DNA of 64,000 nt from Streptomyces sp. CA-210063 (GTDB lineage Bacteria; Actinomycetota; Actinomycetes; Streptomycetales; Streptomycetaceae): assembly GCF_024612015.1 (NCBI RefSeq), contig NZ_CP102512.1, positions 3,410,001-3,474,000 of the forward strand, written 5' to 3'. Below are positions 45,113 through 54,108 of the stretch, in pieces (position 1 is the stretch's first letter; every line of letters begins with the position of its first letter). Both the position numbers and the translations under genes were made by a program. The notes below the pieces were generated by a model. The model saw only the letters and a program-made list of their open reading frames with translations. It had not been told where the DNA came from and made no database searches.

Positions 45113-45151
45113 GCGCCCCTTGATCAGGGGCGAAGCCCCATCAAGGGGCGC
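45113..45151. terminator. Nested hairpin joined to an interspersed repeat
   Basis: GCGCCCCTTGAT (45113-45124) pairs perfectly with ATCAAGGGGCGC (45140-45151). An inner GGGGC/GCCCC stem with a GAA loop completes it. It starts 8 nt past a stop codon, and its right arm runs into repeat copy 1. Confidence 0.7.
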
Positions 45152-45173
45152 GGGGAACTGCGCGACCAGCCAC
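45145..45173 (+). repeat. Interspersed intergenic repeat, copy 1
   Basis: Contains the 16-nt core GCGGGGAACTGCGCGA with flanks GGGGC and CCAGCCAC. The same element occurs at 49033-49059 (reverse), 53147-53175 and 61437-61463. Confidence 0.85.
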
Positions 45174-45230
45174 GACGAAACCCGCACCCGCCAGACGACA
45201 GGTCACCCCACGGCGACTAGGCGCCCCCGC

Positions 45231-45998
45231 TCAGGCCGCGAGGCCCAGCGCAGCCATCCGCTTCGTGTGCGCCTCGGTGATCCGCGAGAACATCCGCCCC
45301 ACCTCGGCCAGATCGAAGCCGTCGGCGACACCCCCCACCAACATGGTGGACAGGGCATCCCGGTCGGCGACGACCCGCTGCGACTGCGACAGCGCCTCCC
45401 CCATCAACCGCCGTGCCCACAGCGCCAGTCGCCCGCCCACGCGCGGGTCCGCGTCGATCGCCGCCCGCACCTTCTCCACGGCGAACCCGGCGTGCCCGGT
45501 GTCGTCGAGCACGGCGAGCACCAGCCCGCGCGTGTCCGAGTCGAGGTGCGCCGCGACCTCCCGGTAGAAGTCACTGGCGATCGAGTCGCCGACGTACGCC
45601 TTGACGAGCCCCTCCAGCCAGTCCGACGGGGCGGTCTGCTTGTGGAAGCCGTCGAGCGCGTCGACGAAGGGCTCCATGGCGCGTGTCGGCTCCTCACCGA
45701 CCTCGGTGAGCCGGTCCCGGAGCCTCTCGAAGTGGTGGAACTCGGCCGCCGCCATCTTCGCCAGCTCCGCCTTGTCGGCGAGGGTCGGCGCCAGTTTCGC
45801 GTCCTCCGCGAGCCGCTCGAACGCCGCCATCTCTCCGTACGCCAGCGCTCCGAGCAGGTCCACGACCGCGGCGCGGTACTGCGGGTCGGCGGAGGCCCGG
45901 GCCCAGTCCTGGGCGGCGATCCCGGTGACCCCGGCGGTGTCGGCGGTGTCGGCGGACTCGGTGCCGCCGGCGTTCTCAGGCTTGTCAGACGTGGTCAT
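45231..45998 (-). CDS. Ferritin-like helical protein
   Basis: A 255-aa protein with a ferritin-like four-helix fold. Likely di-metal ligands lie in LAYGEMAAFERL (near 52) and AAEFHHFERLRD (near 85), with a further GHAGFAVEKVRAAID in the later helices. MiaE-type hydroxylases share this fold, but the reaction here is unknown. The first 30 residues are Asp/Thr-rich. ATG at 45998 is chosen as the start before the conserved region. It is divergent from the DEAD-box gene. Confidence 0.88.
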   Translation of the reverse strand: MTTSDKPENAGGTESADTADTAGVTGIAAQDWARASADPQYRAAVVDLLGALAYGEMAAFERLAEDAKLAPTLADKAELAKMAAAEFHHFERLRDRLTEVGEEPTRAMEPFVDALDGFHKQTAPSDWLEGLVKAYVGDSIASDFYREVAAHLDSDTRGLVLAVLDDTGHAGFAVEKVRAAIDADPRVGGRLALWARRLMGEALSQSQRVVADRDALSTMLVGGVADGFDLAEVGRMFSRITEAHTKRMAALGLAA

Positions 45999-46002
45999 GA
46001 AG

Positions 46003-46396
46003 CGCACAATAGCCCGCTCCCCGCAAGGCGGAAGGGCATGGTCATTCAGTGTGACGACGACTACGTGACCAAATCGGCCATCGCATATGCGCGATTCCGG
46101 GGTATGGTGGTAATGCGCCTGCTGGTACGTCGACGTAGCTCGACGGTATCTCGACAGGCCGCACGCATGAGGATGCCCGGTCGGTGGCCCGATCGGCTCC
46201 GACCCGACAGCCCTCCTTGTTCCGTACGGCACTCTGCGTACGGCGTCCGGAGGGAACCCCTCAGCGGTATGAGCGCTAGAGCGTCGGCAGTGGTCCCGTG
46301 CCACACGGCCCGCCCGTGAGGCGGCCGACGTCCCCCGCACGGTCCGACACGACCCCCGCGCTCGCCTCACACCGCGTACACAGAAGAGGCAGCACC
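46003..46396. other. 394-bp region and long leader of the DEAD-box helicase
   Basis: Divergent promoters for the ferritin-like gene (minus) and the helicase gene (plus) must lie here. The 46060-46120 part is relatively A/T-rich. A perfect hairpin, CCGTACG (46222-46228) with CGTACGG (46237-46243), lies about 150 nt upstream of the helicase start. GTG codons in the helicase frame at 46298 and 46316 have no ribosome site. I see no other gene. Confidence 0.5.
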
Positions 46397-48853
46397 CTGA
46401 CTACGACTTTTCGAGATCTCGGAATCTTTCCCGAGACGGCCGAGGCCCTGGAGGCCGTCGGCATCATCAACCCCTTCCCCATCCAGGAGATGACGCTCCC
46501 GGTCGCCCTCACCGGCACCGACGTCATCGGCCAGGCCAAGACCGGCACCGGCAAGACGCTCGGCTTCGGCCTCCCGCTCCTCGAGCGCGTCGTCGTCCCC
46601 GCCGACGTCGAGGCCGGCCGCGCCGAGCCCGAGGCCCTCACCGACGCTCCGCAGGCGCTCGTCGTCGTCCCCACGCGCGAGCTGTGCACACAGGTCACCA
46701 ACGACCTGCTGACCGCGGGCAAGGTCCGTAACGTACGCGTTCTCGCCATCTACGGCGGCCGGGCCTACGAGCCTCAGGTCGAGGCCCTCAAGAAGGGCGT
46801 CGACGTGATCGTCGGCACCCCGGGCCGTCTTCTGGACCTCGCGGGCCAGAAGAAGCTCAACCTCAAGCACATCAAGGCGCTCGTCCTGGACGAGGCCGAC
46901 GAGATGCTCGACCTGGGCTTCCTGCCCGACGTCGAGAAGATCATCAACATGCTGCCGGCCCGCCGCCAGACGATGCTGTTCTCGGCCACCATGCCGGGCG
47001 CGGTCATCGGCCTCGCGCGCCGCTACATGTCGCAGCCCACGCACATCAGCGCCACGGCGCCGGACGACGCGGGCAAGACGGTCGCGAACACGAAGCAGCA
47101 CATCTACCGCGCGCACAACATGGACAAGCCCGAGCTGGTCGCGCGCATACTGCAGGCCGAGGGCCGCGGTCTCGTGATGGTCTTCTGCCGTACGAAGCGG
47201 ACGGCGGCCGATCTGGCCGACCAGCTCCAGCAGCGCGGCTTCGCCTCCGGCGCGGTCCACGGCGACCTCGGCCAGGGAGCGCGCGAGCAAGCTCTGCGCG
47301 CCTTCCGCAACGGCAAGGTGGACGTCCTCGTCTGCACCGACGTCGCCGCGCGCGGTATCGACGTCGAGGGTGTCACCCACGTCATCAACTACCAGTCCCC
47401 CGAGGACGAGAAGACGTACCTGCACCGCATCGGCCGTACGGGCCGCGCGGGTGCCAAGGGCATCGCGATCACTCTCGTCGACTGGGACGACATCCCGCGC
47501 TGGCAGCTCATCAACAAGGCGCTGGACCTGGGGTTCAACGACCCGCCGGAGACGTACTCCACCTCCCCGCACCTCTTCGAGGAACTGAGCATCCCCGCGG
47601 GCACCAAGGGTGTCCTGCCGCGCTCGGAGCGCACGCGCGCCGGGCTCGGGGCGGAGGAACTGGAAGACCTCGGTGAGACGGGCGGGCGCGGTCCGCGCGG
47701 TCGTGGCGGCCGTTCCGCCGCCCCGGCGCCCGCCGAGCGCGAGCGTGAGCGCCCGGCGCGTGCGCCGCGTCGCCGCCGCCGTATGCGCGGTGGCGAAACC
47801 GTCGACGGGGTCTCCCCGGAGGCCACCGCGCCCACCTCGGTCACAGAGCCCTCGGAGGCCGCGCAGCCGCCGGTCACCGACTCCGCCGAGTCCGAGCCCC
47901 GTACGCCACGCCGTCGCCGCCGGACCCGCGCCGGGGTGACCCCCGCTGCGGAAGCCGCGGTCGAGACGGCCGAGAGCACGCCCGCCGAGCGGGCCGAGGC
48001 CGTGGTCGAGACCGTCGCGGCCACGCCCACCGAGTCGGCCGAGGCCGTCGAGGAGGCCGCCGAGCCGCGCCGCCGCCGCACGCGCAAGGCCGCGGAGGCC
48101 GTGGTCGAGGCCGCGCCCACCGCCGAAGCCGCGCTCGACACGGCCGAGGGCACGACCGACACGGAGCCGGCCGCCGAGGCCCCTGCCAAGCCGCGCCGCC
48201 GCACCCGCAAGGCTGCCGCACCCGCCGAGGCCGTGGTCGAGGAGACCGCCGCCGAGGAGACCGCGTCGAAGCCGCGCCGTCGGACTCGCAAGGCCGCGGA
48301 GGCGGTCGAGAGCGTGCTCGAGGACGCTGTCGCCGAGGATGCCGCGCCGAAGCCGCGCCGCCGGACCCGCAAGGCGGCGGAGGCCGTGGTCGAGGCCGCG
48401 CCCACCGCCGAAGCCGCGCTCGACACGGCCGAGGGCACGACCGAAGCCGAGTCGGCGGACGAGGCTCCGGCCAAGCCGCGCCGCCGCACCCGCAAGGCCG
48501 CGGTCGCCGTGGTGGAGGCTCCGGAAGCCGTGACCGCCGAGTCGGCGGACGAGGCTCCGGCCAAGCCCCGTCGCCGTACGCGCAAGGCCGCGGAGGCCGT
48601 CGTCGAGGCGACGGACGCCGCCGAGGCCGCCGTCGACACGGTCGAGGCCACGAAGCCGCGCCGCCGCACGCGCAAGACGGCTGCGACGGTCGAGGCCGCG
48701 GTTCCGGCCCAGCCGACGGAGGAGCAGGCCACGAAGCCGCGTCGGACGCGGAAGGCCGCGGTTCCGGCTGCCGCCGCGGAGACGGGCGAGGCTCCGGCGC
48801 CGCGTCGTCGGACGCGGAAGGCTGTGGCCGCCGTGGAGCCCACGGAGGGCTGA
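46397..48853 (+). CDS. DEAD-box RNA helicase with long basic repeat tail
   Basis: An 818-aa protein. The helicase core (about 1-375) shows the Q motif (FRDLGIFPETAEALEAVGI ... FPIQE), AKTGTGKT, PTRELCTQV, TPGRLLDL, VLDEADEMLDLGF, FSATMPG, and HRIGRTGRAG. The tail (about 430-818) has about nine KPRRRTRKA units between acidic Ala-rich spacers, and would bind RNA. The start is odd: GAAGAGG at 46383-46389 is 7 nt before an in-frame CTG at 46397, and the Q-motif homology begins at once (LTTTFRDLG). In-frame GTGs at 46298 and 46316 lack a ribosome site. It probably remodels RNA or assists ribosome assembly. Confidence 0.92.
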   Translation: MTTTFRDLGIFPETAEALEAVGIINPFPIQEMTLPVALTGTDVIGQAKTGTGKTLGFGLPLLERVVVPADVEAGRAEPEALTDAPQALVVVPTRELCTQVTNDLLTAGKVRNVRVLAIYGGRAYEPQVEALKKGVDVIVGTPGRLLDLAGQKKLNLKHIKALVLDEADEMLDLGFLPDVEKIINMLPARRQTMLFSATMPGAVIGLARRYMSQPTHISATAPDDAGKTVANTKQHIYRAHNMDKPELVARILQAEGRGLVMVFCRTKRTAADLADQLQQRGFASGAVHGDLGQGAREQALRAFRNGKVDVLVCTDVAARGIDVEGVTHVINYQSPEDEKTYLHRIGRTGRAGAKGIAITLVDWDDIPRWQLINKALDLGFNDPPETYSTSPHLFEELSIPAGTKGVLPRSERTRAGLGAEELEDLGETGGRGPRGRGGRSAAPAPAERERERPARAPRRRRRMRGGETVDGVSPEATAPTSVTEPSEAAQPPVTDSAESEPRTPRRRRRTRAGVTPAAEAAVETAESTPAERAEAVVETVAATPTESAEAVEEAAEPRRRRTRKAAEAVVEAAPTAEAALDTAEGTTDTEPAAEAPAKPRRRTRKAAAPAEAVVEETAAEETASKPRRRTRKAAEAVESVLEDAVAEDAAPKPRRRTRKAAEAVVEAAPTAEAALDTAEGTTEAESADEAPAKPRRRTRKAAVAVVEAPEAVTAESADEAPAKPRRRTRKAAEAVVEATDAAEAAVDTVEATKPRRRTRKTAATVEAAVPAQPTEEQATKPRRTRKAAVPAAAAETGEAPAPRRRTRKAVAAVEPTEG
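48092..48444 (+). repeat. Exact 68-bp duplication inside the helicase tail
   Basis: 48092-48159 and 48377-48444 are identical, 285 bp (95 codons) apart and in frame, so a repeat unit of the tail has been copied recently or is held by gene conversion. Confidence 0.85.
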
Positions 48854-48869
48854 GCCGATTCAGGCGAGT

Positions 48870-48903
48870 GAAGGCCCGGTCCCCTTTCGGGGGTCGGGCC
48901 TTC
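48870..48903 (+). terminator. Terminator of the DEAD-box gene
   Basis: GAAGGCCCG (48870-48878) pairs with CGGGCCTTC (48895-48903), with an inner CCCC/GGGG stem. It begins 17 nt past the stop codon. A second smaller hairpin, AGGGGC/GCCCCT, lies at 48954-48968. Confidence 0.75.
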
Positions 48904-49032
48904 GGCGTTCCCAGGGGTTTCTTCGCCCCCTCCGCCCCTACCCGTCCCATCCCAGGGGCTGTGCCCCTTCGACCCCCTTGAGCGCCTCCTAACTCGGGGG
49001 GCTCTGTGCGTTGGCGGGTGCGGGCTTGTTGT

Positions 49033-49059
49033 GGTTGATCGCGCAGTTCCCCGCGCCCC
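49033..49059 (-). repeat. Interspersed intergenic repeat, copy 2
   Basis: Reverse-strand copy of the element with core GCGGGGAACTGCGCGA, lying 51 nt upstream of the next gene's start. Confidence 0.85.
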
Positions 49060-49109
49060 TTAAAAGCCCGGGCCGTCCGCCGGAACCGTCCTCCCGATAC
49101 CCTCGCCCC

Positions 49110-49985
49110 ATGAGCCGTCCCTCGACCTTCACCCCTCCCCCCGGCGCCCGTGCACACCTTCTGCGCACCCCTCGTGGGGAGTTCGCGGTGATCGAGGCGG
49201 GGACGGCGGTCAAGGGGACCGTGCTGCTGGTGCCGGGGTTCACCGGGAGCAAAGAGGACTTCATCGGACTTCATGAGCCGTTGGCGGAGGCGGGGTACCG
49301 GACGGTCGCGGTGGACGGACGCGGGCAGTACGAGAGCCCGGGTGACGTGGACGACGAAGCGCCGTACGCGCAGGTGGAGTTGGCGCGGGACCTCCTCGCT
49401 CAGGCGGAGACCGTGAGCGACGGCAGCCCCGTGCACCTCGTGGGCCACTCCCTCGGCGGCCAGATCTCCCGCGCCGCCCTCCTGCTGGACGCCTCCCCCT
49501 TCGCCTCACTCACGCTGATGTCCTCGGGCCCCGCCCAGATCTCGGTCGGCCAGCAGCAGCGCGTGAAGCTGTTGCGGGACGCCCTGGCCGTGATGGACAT
49601 GCAGCAGGTGTGGGACGCCATCCAGGCGATGGAGGCGCCGGAGCCGGAGGAGACCCAGACAGGCGCCCTCGACGAGGGGCTGGACGACCGCGCCGAACTG
49701 CGCCGCCGCTGGCTCGCCACGAGCCCCGCCCAACTCATCGCCACGGGCCGCCAGCTCTGCGCGGAGCCCGACCGCGTCGCCGAACTCGCCGCCGTGACCC
49801 TGCCCAAGCACGTCCTGTCCGGCGAACGCGACGACACCTGGCCGATCCCGATCCTCGACGACATGGCCGTACGCCTGCACGCGCACCGCACGATCATCCG
49901 CGACGCCGAGCACTCCCCCAACACGGACCAGCCGAAGGCGACGGCGGACGCCCTGATCGGCTTCTGGGACCGGATCGCCCGCTGA
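49110..49985 (+). CDS. Alpha/beta hydrolase
   Basis: A 291-aa serine hydrolase: oxyanion region LLVPGFTGSKEDF near 40, nucleophile elbow LVGHSLGGQISR near 110, a lid (about 150-205), acid in SGERDDTWPI near 240 and histidine in DAEHSPNTDQ near 267. No signal peptide. ATG at 49110 is chosen; upstream in-frame sequence is the repeat and is not coding. Substrate unknown. Confidence 0.9.
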   Translation: MSRPSTFTPPPGARAHLLRTPRGEFAVIEAGTAVKGTVLLVPGFTGSKEDFIGLHEPLAEAGYRTVAVDGRGQYESPGDVDDEAPYAQVELARDLLAQAETVSDGSPVHLVGHSLGGQISRAALLLDASPFASLTLMSSGPAQISVGQQQRVKLLRDALAVMDMQQVWDAIQAMEAPEPEETQTGALDEGLDDRAELRRRWLATSPAQLIATGRQLCAEPDRVAELAAVTLPKHVLSGERDDTWPIPILDDMAVRLHAHRTIIRDAEHSPNTDQPKATADALIGFWDRIAR

Positions 49986-50005
49986 ACCGCGGTGTGGCCA
50001 AACCC

Positions 50006-50902
50006 CTAGTACTGCGCCCGCAAATGTTCCCAGAACCCGTCCCGCAGTGCCCGTCTCAGGTCCGCCTGCCCCCGCAGCGAGTACTGGAGCAGCCCCTCCG
50101 CCTCGACGAGCAGGTCCTGGTCGACGGAGCCGGGGAGGTACGGGTGGCCGTGGAGAAGCTCCTGGAGGCTCTCCCGGCCACGGGAGCCGAGCCACTTCGC
50201 GGCGATCTGGGCGCCGACGAAGCGGACGTCCTCGCGGGTGGGCCGGGCGCCGGTGGCGGCTTCGTAGGAGGGAGCGGCCCGCCGTGACACATACGGCTTG
50301 AAGAAGTCGAGGTCGAAGGTCCGCTGACTGTCGACCTCCCAGAGCAGCGGATCGGCCTGGTTGCGGCCCTCGGGTGCCTCGATGCCCCAGAGGTGGACCC
50401 GGGCCCCGTATCCCTGCGCAGCCTCGACCGCCGACACCAGGTCCTCGTCACCGCCGATGAGGGCCGCGTCACTGATCGCGCGATGCCGGGCCAGTGACTC
50501 CAGGTCGGTGCGGATGAGGGAGTCGACGCCCTTCTGCTGGTTGTTGGCGTTGAGGTTGCCCAGCCGCACCTTGACGTCCGGCAGTTCGGCGATCGACTGC
50601 TGTTCCGCCGTATGGATGCGGCGGCGCGCCCCGTCGTACCAGTAGACCCGCAGCAGCCGGCTGTCCGCGAAGATCGTGCGCGCCTTGTCGATCAGCGCGT
50701 CGATGAGGCCTTCGGCGTCGAGGTCGAAGGAGCGGCGGTCCTCGGTGCCCGCGACGAGCCGTCCCACGGCCGCGTACAGATACCCGGCATCGACGAAGAT
50801 CGCGTGCGTCGAGGGCGTCTTCGCCACCTCGGCGAGCATGCGGTGCAGCAGCTCGTTCGTACGGTCGATGCGGCCGCCGAGCGCCGTGAGGTCGTCGTTC
50901 AT
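50006..50902 (-). CDS. NYN-domain protein (PIN-like nuclease fold)
   Basis: A 298-aa protein. The NYN domain at about 30-190 has the acidic residues expected of a metal-dependent RNase: IFVDAGYLYAA near 35, QQKGVDSLIRTDLESLA near 122, and LIGGDEDLVSAVEAAQ near 148. A second C-terminal helical domain (about 215-298) has GRESLQELLHG. NYN proteins process RNA or tRNA-type substrates in known cases; the target here is unknown. ATG at 50902 is 3 nt behind GGAAG. Confidence 0.88.
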   Translation of the reverse strand: MNDDLTALGGRIDRTNELLHRMLAEVAKTPSTHAIFVDAGYLYAAVGRLVAGTEDRRSFDLDAEGLIDALIDKARTIFADSRLLRVYWYDGARRRIHTAEQQSIAELPDVKVRLGNLNANNQQKGVDSLIRTDLESLARHRAISDAALIGGDEDLVSAVEAAQGYGARVHLWGIEAPEGRNQADPLLWEVDSQRTFDLDFFKPYVSRRAAPSYEAATGARPTREDVRFVGAQIAAKWLGSRGRESLQELLHGHPYLPGSVDQDLLVEAEGLLQYSLRGQADLRRALRDGFWEHLRAQY

Positions 50903-51148
50903 ATACTTCCATTGTCCCGGTGGTCACGCTACGAACACAACCGGTCCCAATCAGTCTTCCCGCCTCCAGGTAGACATACTCCCCTACCGCTTACCAGTCA
51001 GTAATTAGGTTCTCGAAAATTTTCCTTAGCGTAGGGAATGTTTGTAGCGTGCATGCCGTTGACTCCTCATGGAACACGGGCACCGACGACCCGCGAACCA
51101 CCATCAGTAGTTCTCCTCAGGAGGATGACCAGACGAAGGGAGAAGCCC

Positions 51149-51301
51149 ATGCGCTTCGAAATTCTGCGACTCGACGACGTCAACGGCACGCCCGTGGACA
51201 GCACCGTCGTGGACGCCGCCTCCGTCAACCGGATCGTGCAGCAGGCCGCCGCCATCGGGCAGCGCCTCTGGATCCGCCCGGCCGACGCGACCGCCTCGTA
51301 A
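51149..51301 (+). CDS. Conserved small protein, 50 aa
   Basis: Compact protein, MRFEILRLDDVNGTPVDSTV at the start and IGQRLWIRPADATAS at the end. AGGGAG lies 6 nt before ATG at 51149. The 245-bp region upstream has an A/T-rich stretch at about 51000-51045, unusual here, consistent with a strong promoter. It is followed by a bidirectional terminator. Family function unknown. Confidence 0.8.
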   Translation: MRFEILRLDDVNGTPVDSTVVDAASVNRIVQQAAAIGQRLWIRPADATAS

Positions 51302-51321
51302 TACGCGGGTCGTTCACACTT

Positions 51322-51359
51322 CAGAGCCCCGTACGGCACCGATGCCGTCCGGGGCTCTG
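51322..51359. terminator. Bidirectional hairpin terminator
   Basis: CAGAGCCCC (51322-51330) pairs with GGGGCTCTG (51351-51359), enclosing a second stem ACGGCA/TGCCGT. It lies between the small gene and the convergent marC gene. Confidence 0.85.
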
Positions 51360-51394
51360 CTGACTCTGCGGCGCGGACCGACCGGCGATACGCC

Positions 51395-52000
51395 TCAACC
51401 GCCCCGCACGACCTGAGTGACGCCGTTGATGATCTGCTGCACGGCGATCGCGGAGAGCATCATGCCCGCGAGCCGGGTCACCAGCACCACGCCACCGTCC
51501 TTGATGACCCGGATGATCAGCAGCGAGTACCGCATCGTCAGCCACAGCACCACATGGATCGCCAGGATCGCGGCCCACACGGACACGTGACCGGCCACAC
51601 CGTCCGCCTTCTGCACGGCCAGGATCACCGACACGATCGCACCGGGGCCGGCCAGCAACGGCATCCCCAGCGGCACGAGCGCGACGTTCACGTCCTTGGT
51701 CTGCTTCGGCTCGTCCGTCTTGCCGGTCAGCAGATCCAGCGCGATCAACAGAAGCAGCAGCCCACCCGCGATCATCAGCGCCGGCACGGACACATGCAGA
51801 TAGTCCAGGATCTGGTGCCCCAGCAGCCCGAAGACGGTGATGACGCCCCCGGCCACGCAAACGGCCTGGAACGCCATCCGCTTCTGCGTCCGGGCGGGCC
51901 GCCCGGCGGTGAGCCCGAGGAAGATCGGGGTGATCCCAGGGGGATCCATGATCACAAAGAGAGTGAGGAAAAGGGAGCCGAAGACGGCGAGATCGAACAC
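51395..52000 (-). CDS. MarC-family membrane protein
   Basis: A 201-aa protein with six membrane helices. It opens FDLAVFGSLFLTLFVIMDPP (the family's DPxG-type segment) and has LVPLGMPLLAGPGAIVSVIL near 105. MarC proteins were once thought drug pumps; their role is not established. GTG at 52000 with a weak ribosome site. The PHP phosphoesterase gene lies upstream on the same strand. Confidence 0.9.
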   Translation of the reverse strand: MFDLAVFGSLFLTLFVIMDPPGITPIFLGLTAGRPARTQKRMAFQAVCVAGGVITVFGLLGHQILDYLHVSVPALMIAGGLLLLLIALDLLTGKTDEPKQTKDVNVALVPLGMPLLAGPGAIVSVILAVQKADGVAGHVSVWAAILAIHVVLWLTMRYSLLIIRVIKDGGVVLVTRLAGMMLSAIAVQQIINGVTQVVRGG

Positions 52001-52134
52001 AGGGGTGCCTTGCGAGAGTGAAAAGCGAAAGAAAGAGGGCAGCCCACTGACAACTCGTGTGGGCAAGCGTTCCGCGAGGCGGAACGGTGGGGCACAGCCG
52101 GCAGCCGCCGGGTGCCGTACGACGAGAGGGCGAG

Positions 52135-52995
52135 CTAGCGGGCTCCGCCGGCCCCCGGGACGGGAAACGCTCCGGTGGCCCGTCGTGTGATCTCCCCGTA
52201 CACCTCGGGGTCGGTCGTGTACTCGCCGAGTACGCAGGTCTTGCGGCTGCCGTGGTAGTCCGAGGACCCGGTGGTGAGGAGCCCCAGCTCCTTCGCCAGG
52301 CCGCGCAGCCGCGCCCTGGTCGCCGGGTCGTGCTCCATGTGGTCGACCTCGATACCGTCGAGCCCGGCGGCGGCCAGCTCGGCGATGGCGGACTCCGGTA
52401 CGGTCCGGCCGCGCTTGACGGCGGCGGGGTGGGCGAAGACGGCGACGCCGCCGGCCCCCTTGATCAGCCGGATCGCCTCGAAGGGGTCGGTCTCGTGCTT
52501 CTCCACGTAGGCGCGGCCGCCGTCGGCGAGCCACTGCTCGGTGAAGGCGTCGCTCACGGTCGGTACGACGCCGAGTTCGACGAGGGCGGTGGCCACGTGC
52601 GGCCGCCCCACGGAACCGTCCCCGGCGATCCGTGCGACCTGCTCCCAGGTCACGGGCACGCCCAGTTCGTTGAGCTTGGCCATCATCCCGCGGGCCCGCG
52701 GCACCCGGTCGTCCCGGACCAGCTCGCGCTCGGCGAGCAGATCGGGCTCCTCGGGGTCGAACAGATAGGCCAGCATGTGCATGCTGACACCGTCCAGCCG
52801 GCAGGACAGCTCGGCACCGGTGACCAGCGTGAGCCCCTCCGGCAGCGCGGCGATCGCCTCGGCGTGCCCGCGCGTGGTGTCGTGGTCGGTCAGCGCGACG
52901 ACGTCCAGCCCGGTCGCCCGCGCCTTGCGCACCAGCTCGGCCGGGGTGTCCGTACCGTCGGAGGCCGTGGAGTGACTGTGCAGATCGATACGCAC
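52135..52995 (-). CDS. PHP-domain phosphoesterase
   Basis: A 286-aa metal-dependent phosphoesterase. Motifs: RIDLHSHSTASDG (two His) at 2-14, LTDHDTTRGH near 36, TGAELSC near 60, VFAHPAAVKRG near 190 and TTGSSDYHG near 240. The size and motifs match 3',5'-nucleoside bisphosphate phosphatases of the PHP family (YciV/RNase AM type), so nucleotide or RNA turnover is likely. GTG at 52995 with GGAG about 8 nt upstream. Confidence 0.9.
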   Translation of the reverse strand: MRIDLHSHSTASDGTDTPAELVRKARATGLDVVALTDHDTTRGHAEAIAALPEGLTLVTGAELSCRLDGVSMHMLAYLFDPEEPDLLAERELVRDDRVPRARGMMAKLNELGVPVTWEQVARIAGDGSVGRPHVATALVELGVVPTVSDAFTEQWLADGGRAYVEKHETDPFEAIRLIKGAGGVAVFAHPAAVKRGRTVPESAIAELAAAGLDGIEVDHMEHDPATRARLRGLAKELGLLTTGSSDYHGSRKTCVLGEYTTDPEVYGEITRRATGAFPVPGAGGAR

Positions 52996-53146
52996 GACTC
53001 GGACTCCAGGCGCAGACGAAACGGAAGCGGACGCTCAAGGATAACGCCCTTCCGGCCGGCTCCTGTCACACCCGAAACCCGGAAGCACCCCCTACAGGGT
53101 TCATGAAGGGGGTGCGGACATCCTCCGGCCACGGGCAGCCGAGCCA

Positions 53147-53175
53147 GGGGCGCGGGGAACTGCGCGACCAGCCAC
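53147..53175 (+). repeat. Interspersed intergenic repeat, copy 3
   Basis: Identical to copy 1 through GGGGC + core GCGGGGAACTGCGCGA + CCAGCCAC. It lies in the 228-bp gap between the PHP gene and the DUF6758 gene. Confidence 0.85.
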
Positions 53176-53223
53176 ACACCCCGCAGCGGCCCAAGCACCC
53201 GAACCCCCAACCCACCAGGCGCC

Positions 53224-53865
53224 CTACGGCTCAAGGATCCGCGGCGAGAGCGCCCCGCACGGCAGCAGCTCCACCTCCGCCCCCGCATCCCGCAGATCCG
53301 TCAGCACCAGCTCGTCGTACATCAACAACCCGGTCTGCTCGGGCCACACGATCGCCCACAGCCACAACCCGAGCGCCTCCCCGGCGAAGACCGCACGGTC
53401 GTCCGGCGTACCGGTGACATGCCACAGCGGCGTCGGCCGCCCCGCGGCGAGCACCTTCGCCTGCGGCGGTTTCTCGACGCTCAGATACGGCCCGGGGTCA
53501 GGCCCGTCGATGCCCGCGTACCGCGAGCCGAGGCCGACGCCGAGTTCCTCCGCGATGAGGACGAGTTCTCCTACGCCGCCGAGCGGGCCAGGGCCGGAGC
53601 AGGCCACGGCCGTGGCCCGGCCGCCGCTGCGGTCGTCCCCGGCGAAGGCGGCACCCGTGAACAGCCAGCCCACGGGCAGGGGCCACGGCATCCAGACCGG
53701 CACCTTGGCACGGTGCACCACGACACTGAGCGCCTCGACGCTGGGCGGGATCACGGGCTGCAGCGGGTGCACCGTCCCATGCACAGCGCACTGCCAGGAG
53801 TCGGCAAAGAGGCCGGGAGCCCTGACCCGGCCACCACACTTCGGGCAACTGGGTTCGCCCCTCAT
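53224..53865 (-). CDS. DUF6758-type protein with zinc knuckle
   Basis: A 213-aa protein. The N-terminus has a CPKCGG knuckle and a further Cys/His pair (WQCAVHG), as in small metal-binding domains. The rest is a conserved actinobacterial domain with VPVWMPWPLPVGWLFTGAAF near 55-75 and GTPDDRAVFAGEALGLWLW near 160-178. ATG at 53865 (MRGEPSC) is chosen. No function known. Confidence 0.82.
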   Translation of the reverse strand: MRGEPSCPKCGGRVRAPGLFADSWQCAVHGTVHPLQPVIPPSVEALSVVVHRAKVPVWMPWPLPVGWLFTGAAFAGDDRSGGRATAVACSGPGPLGGVGELVLIAEELGVGLGSRYAGIDGPDPGPYLSVEKPPQAKVLAAGRPTPLWHVTGTPDDRAVFAGEALGLWLWAIVWPEQTGLLMYDELVLTDLRDAGAEVELLPCGALSPRILEP

Positions 53866-54108
53866 AGGGCCCAACGGTCCTCCCCGTGCTTCCTCGCGTC
53901 AAGGACGATCACCCGTCCGGCGTGTGCGCGTCACATTTCGCGCACGAACGCCGGACTACGGACTCCGGTCGGCCCACCGGACCGACCAACGGAATCAACT
54001 ACCCACACGACCAAGGGAAGCGGCGGTTTTCGGCCATGTGCCGAGCGCCCTCCGGTCACGTATGGCGTGCCGTCCGTCACAAGGGGAAGTCGTGTGGGGG
54101 TGGTCCGG

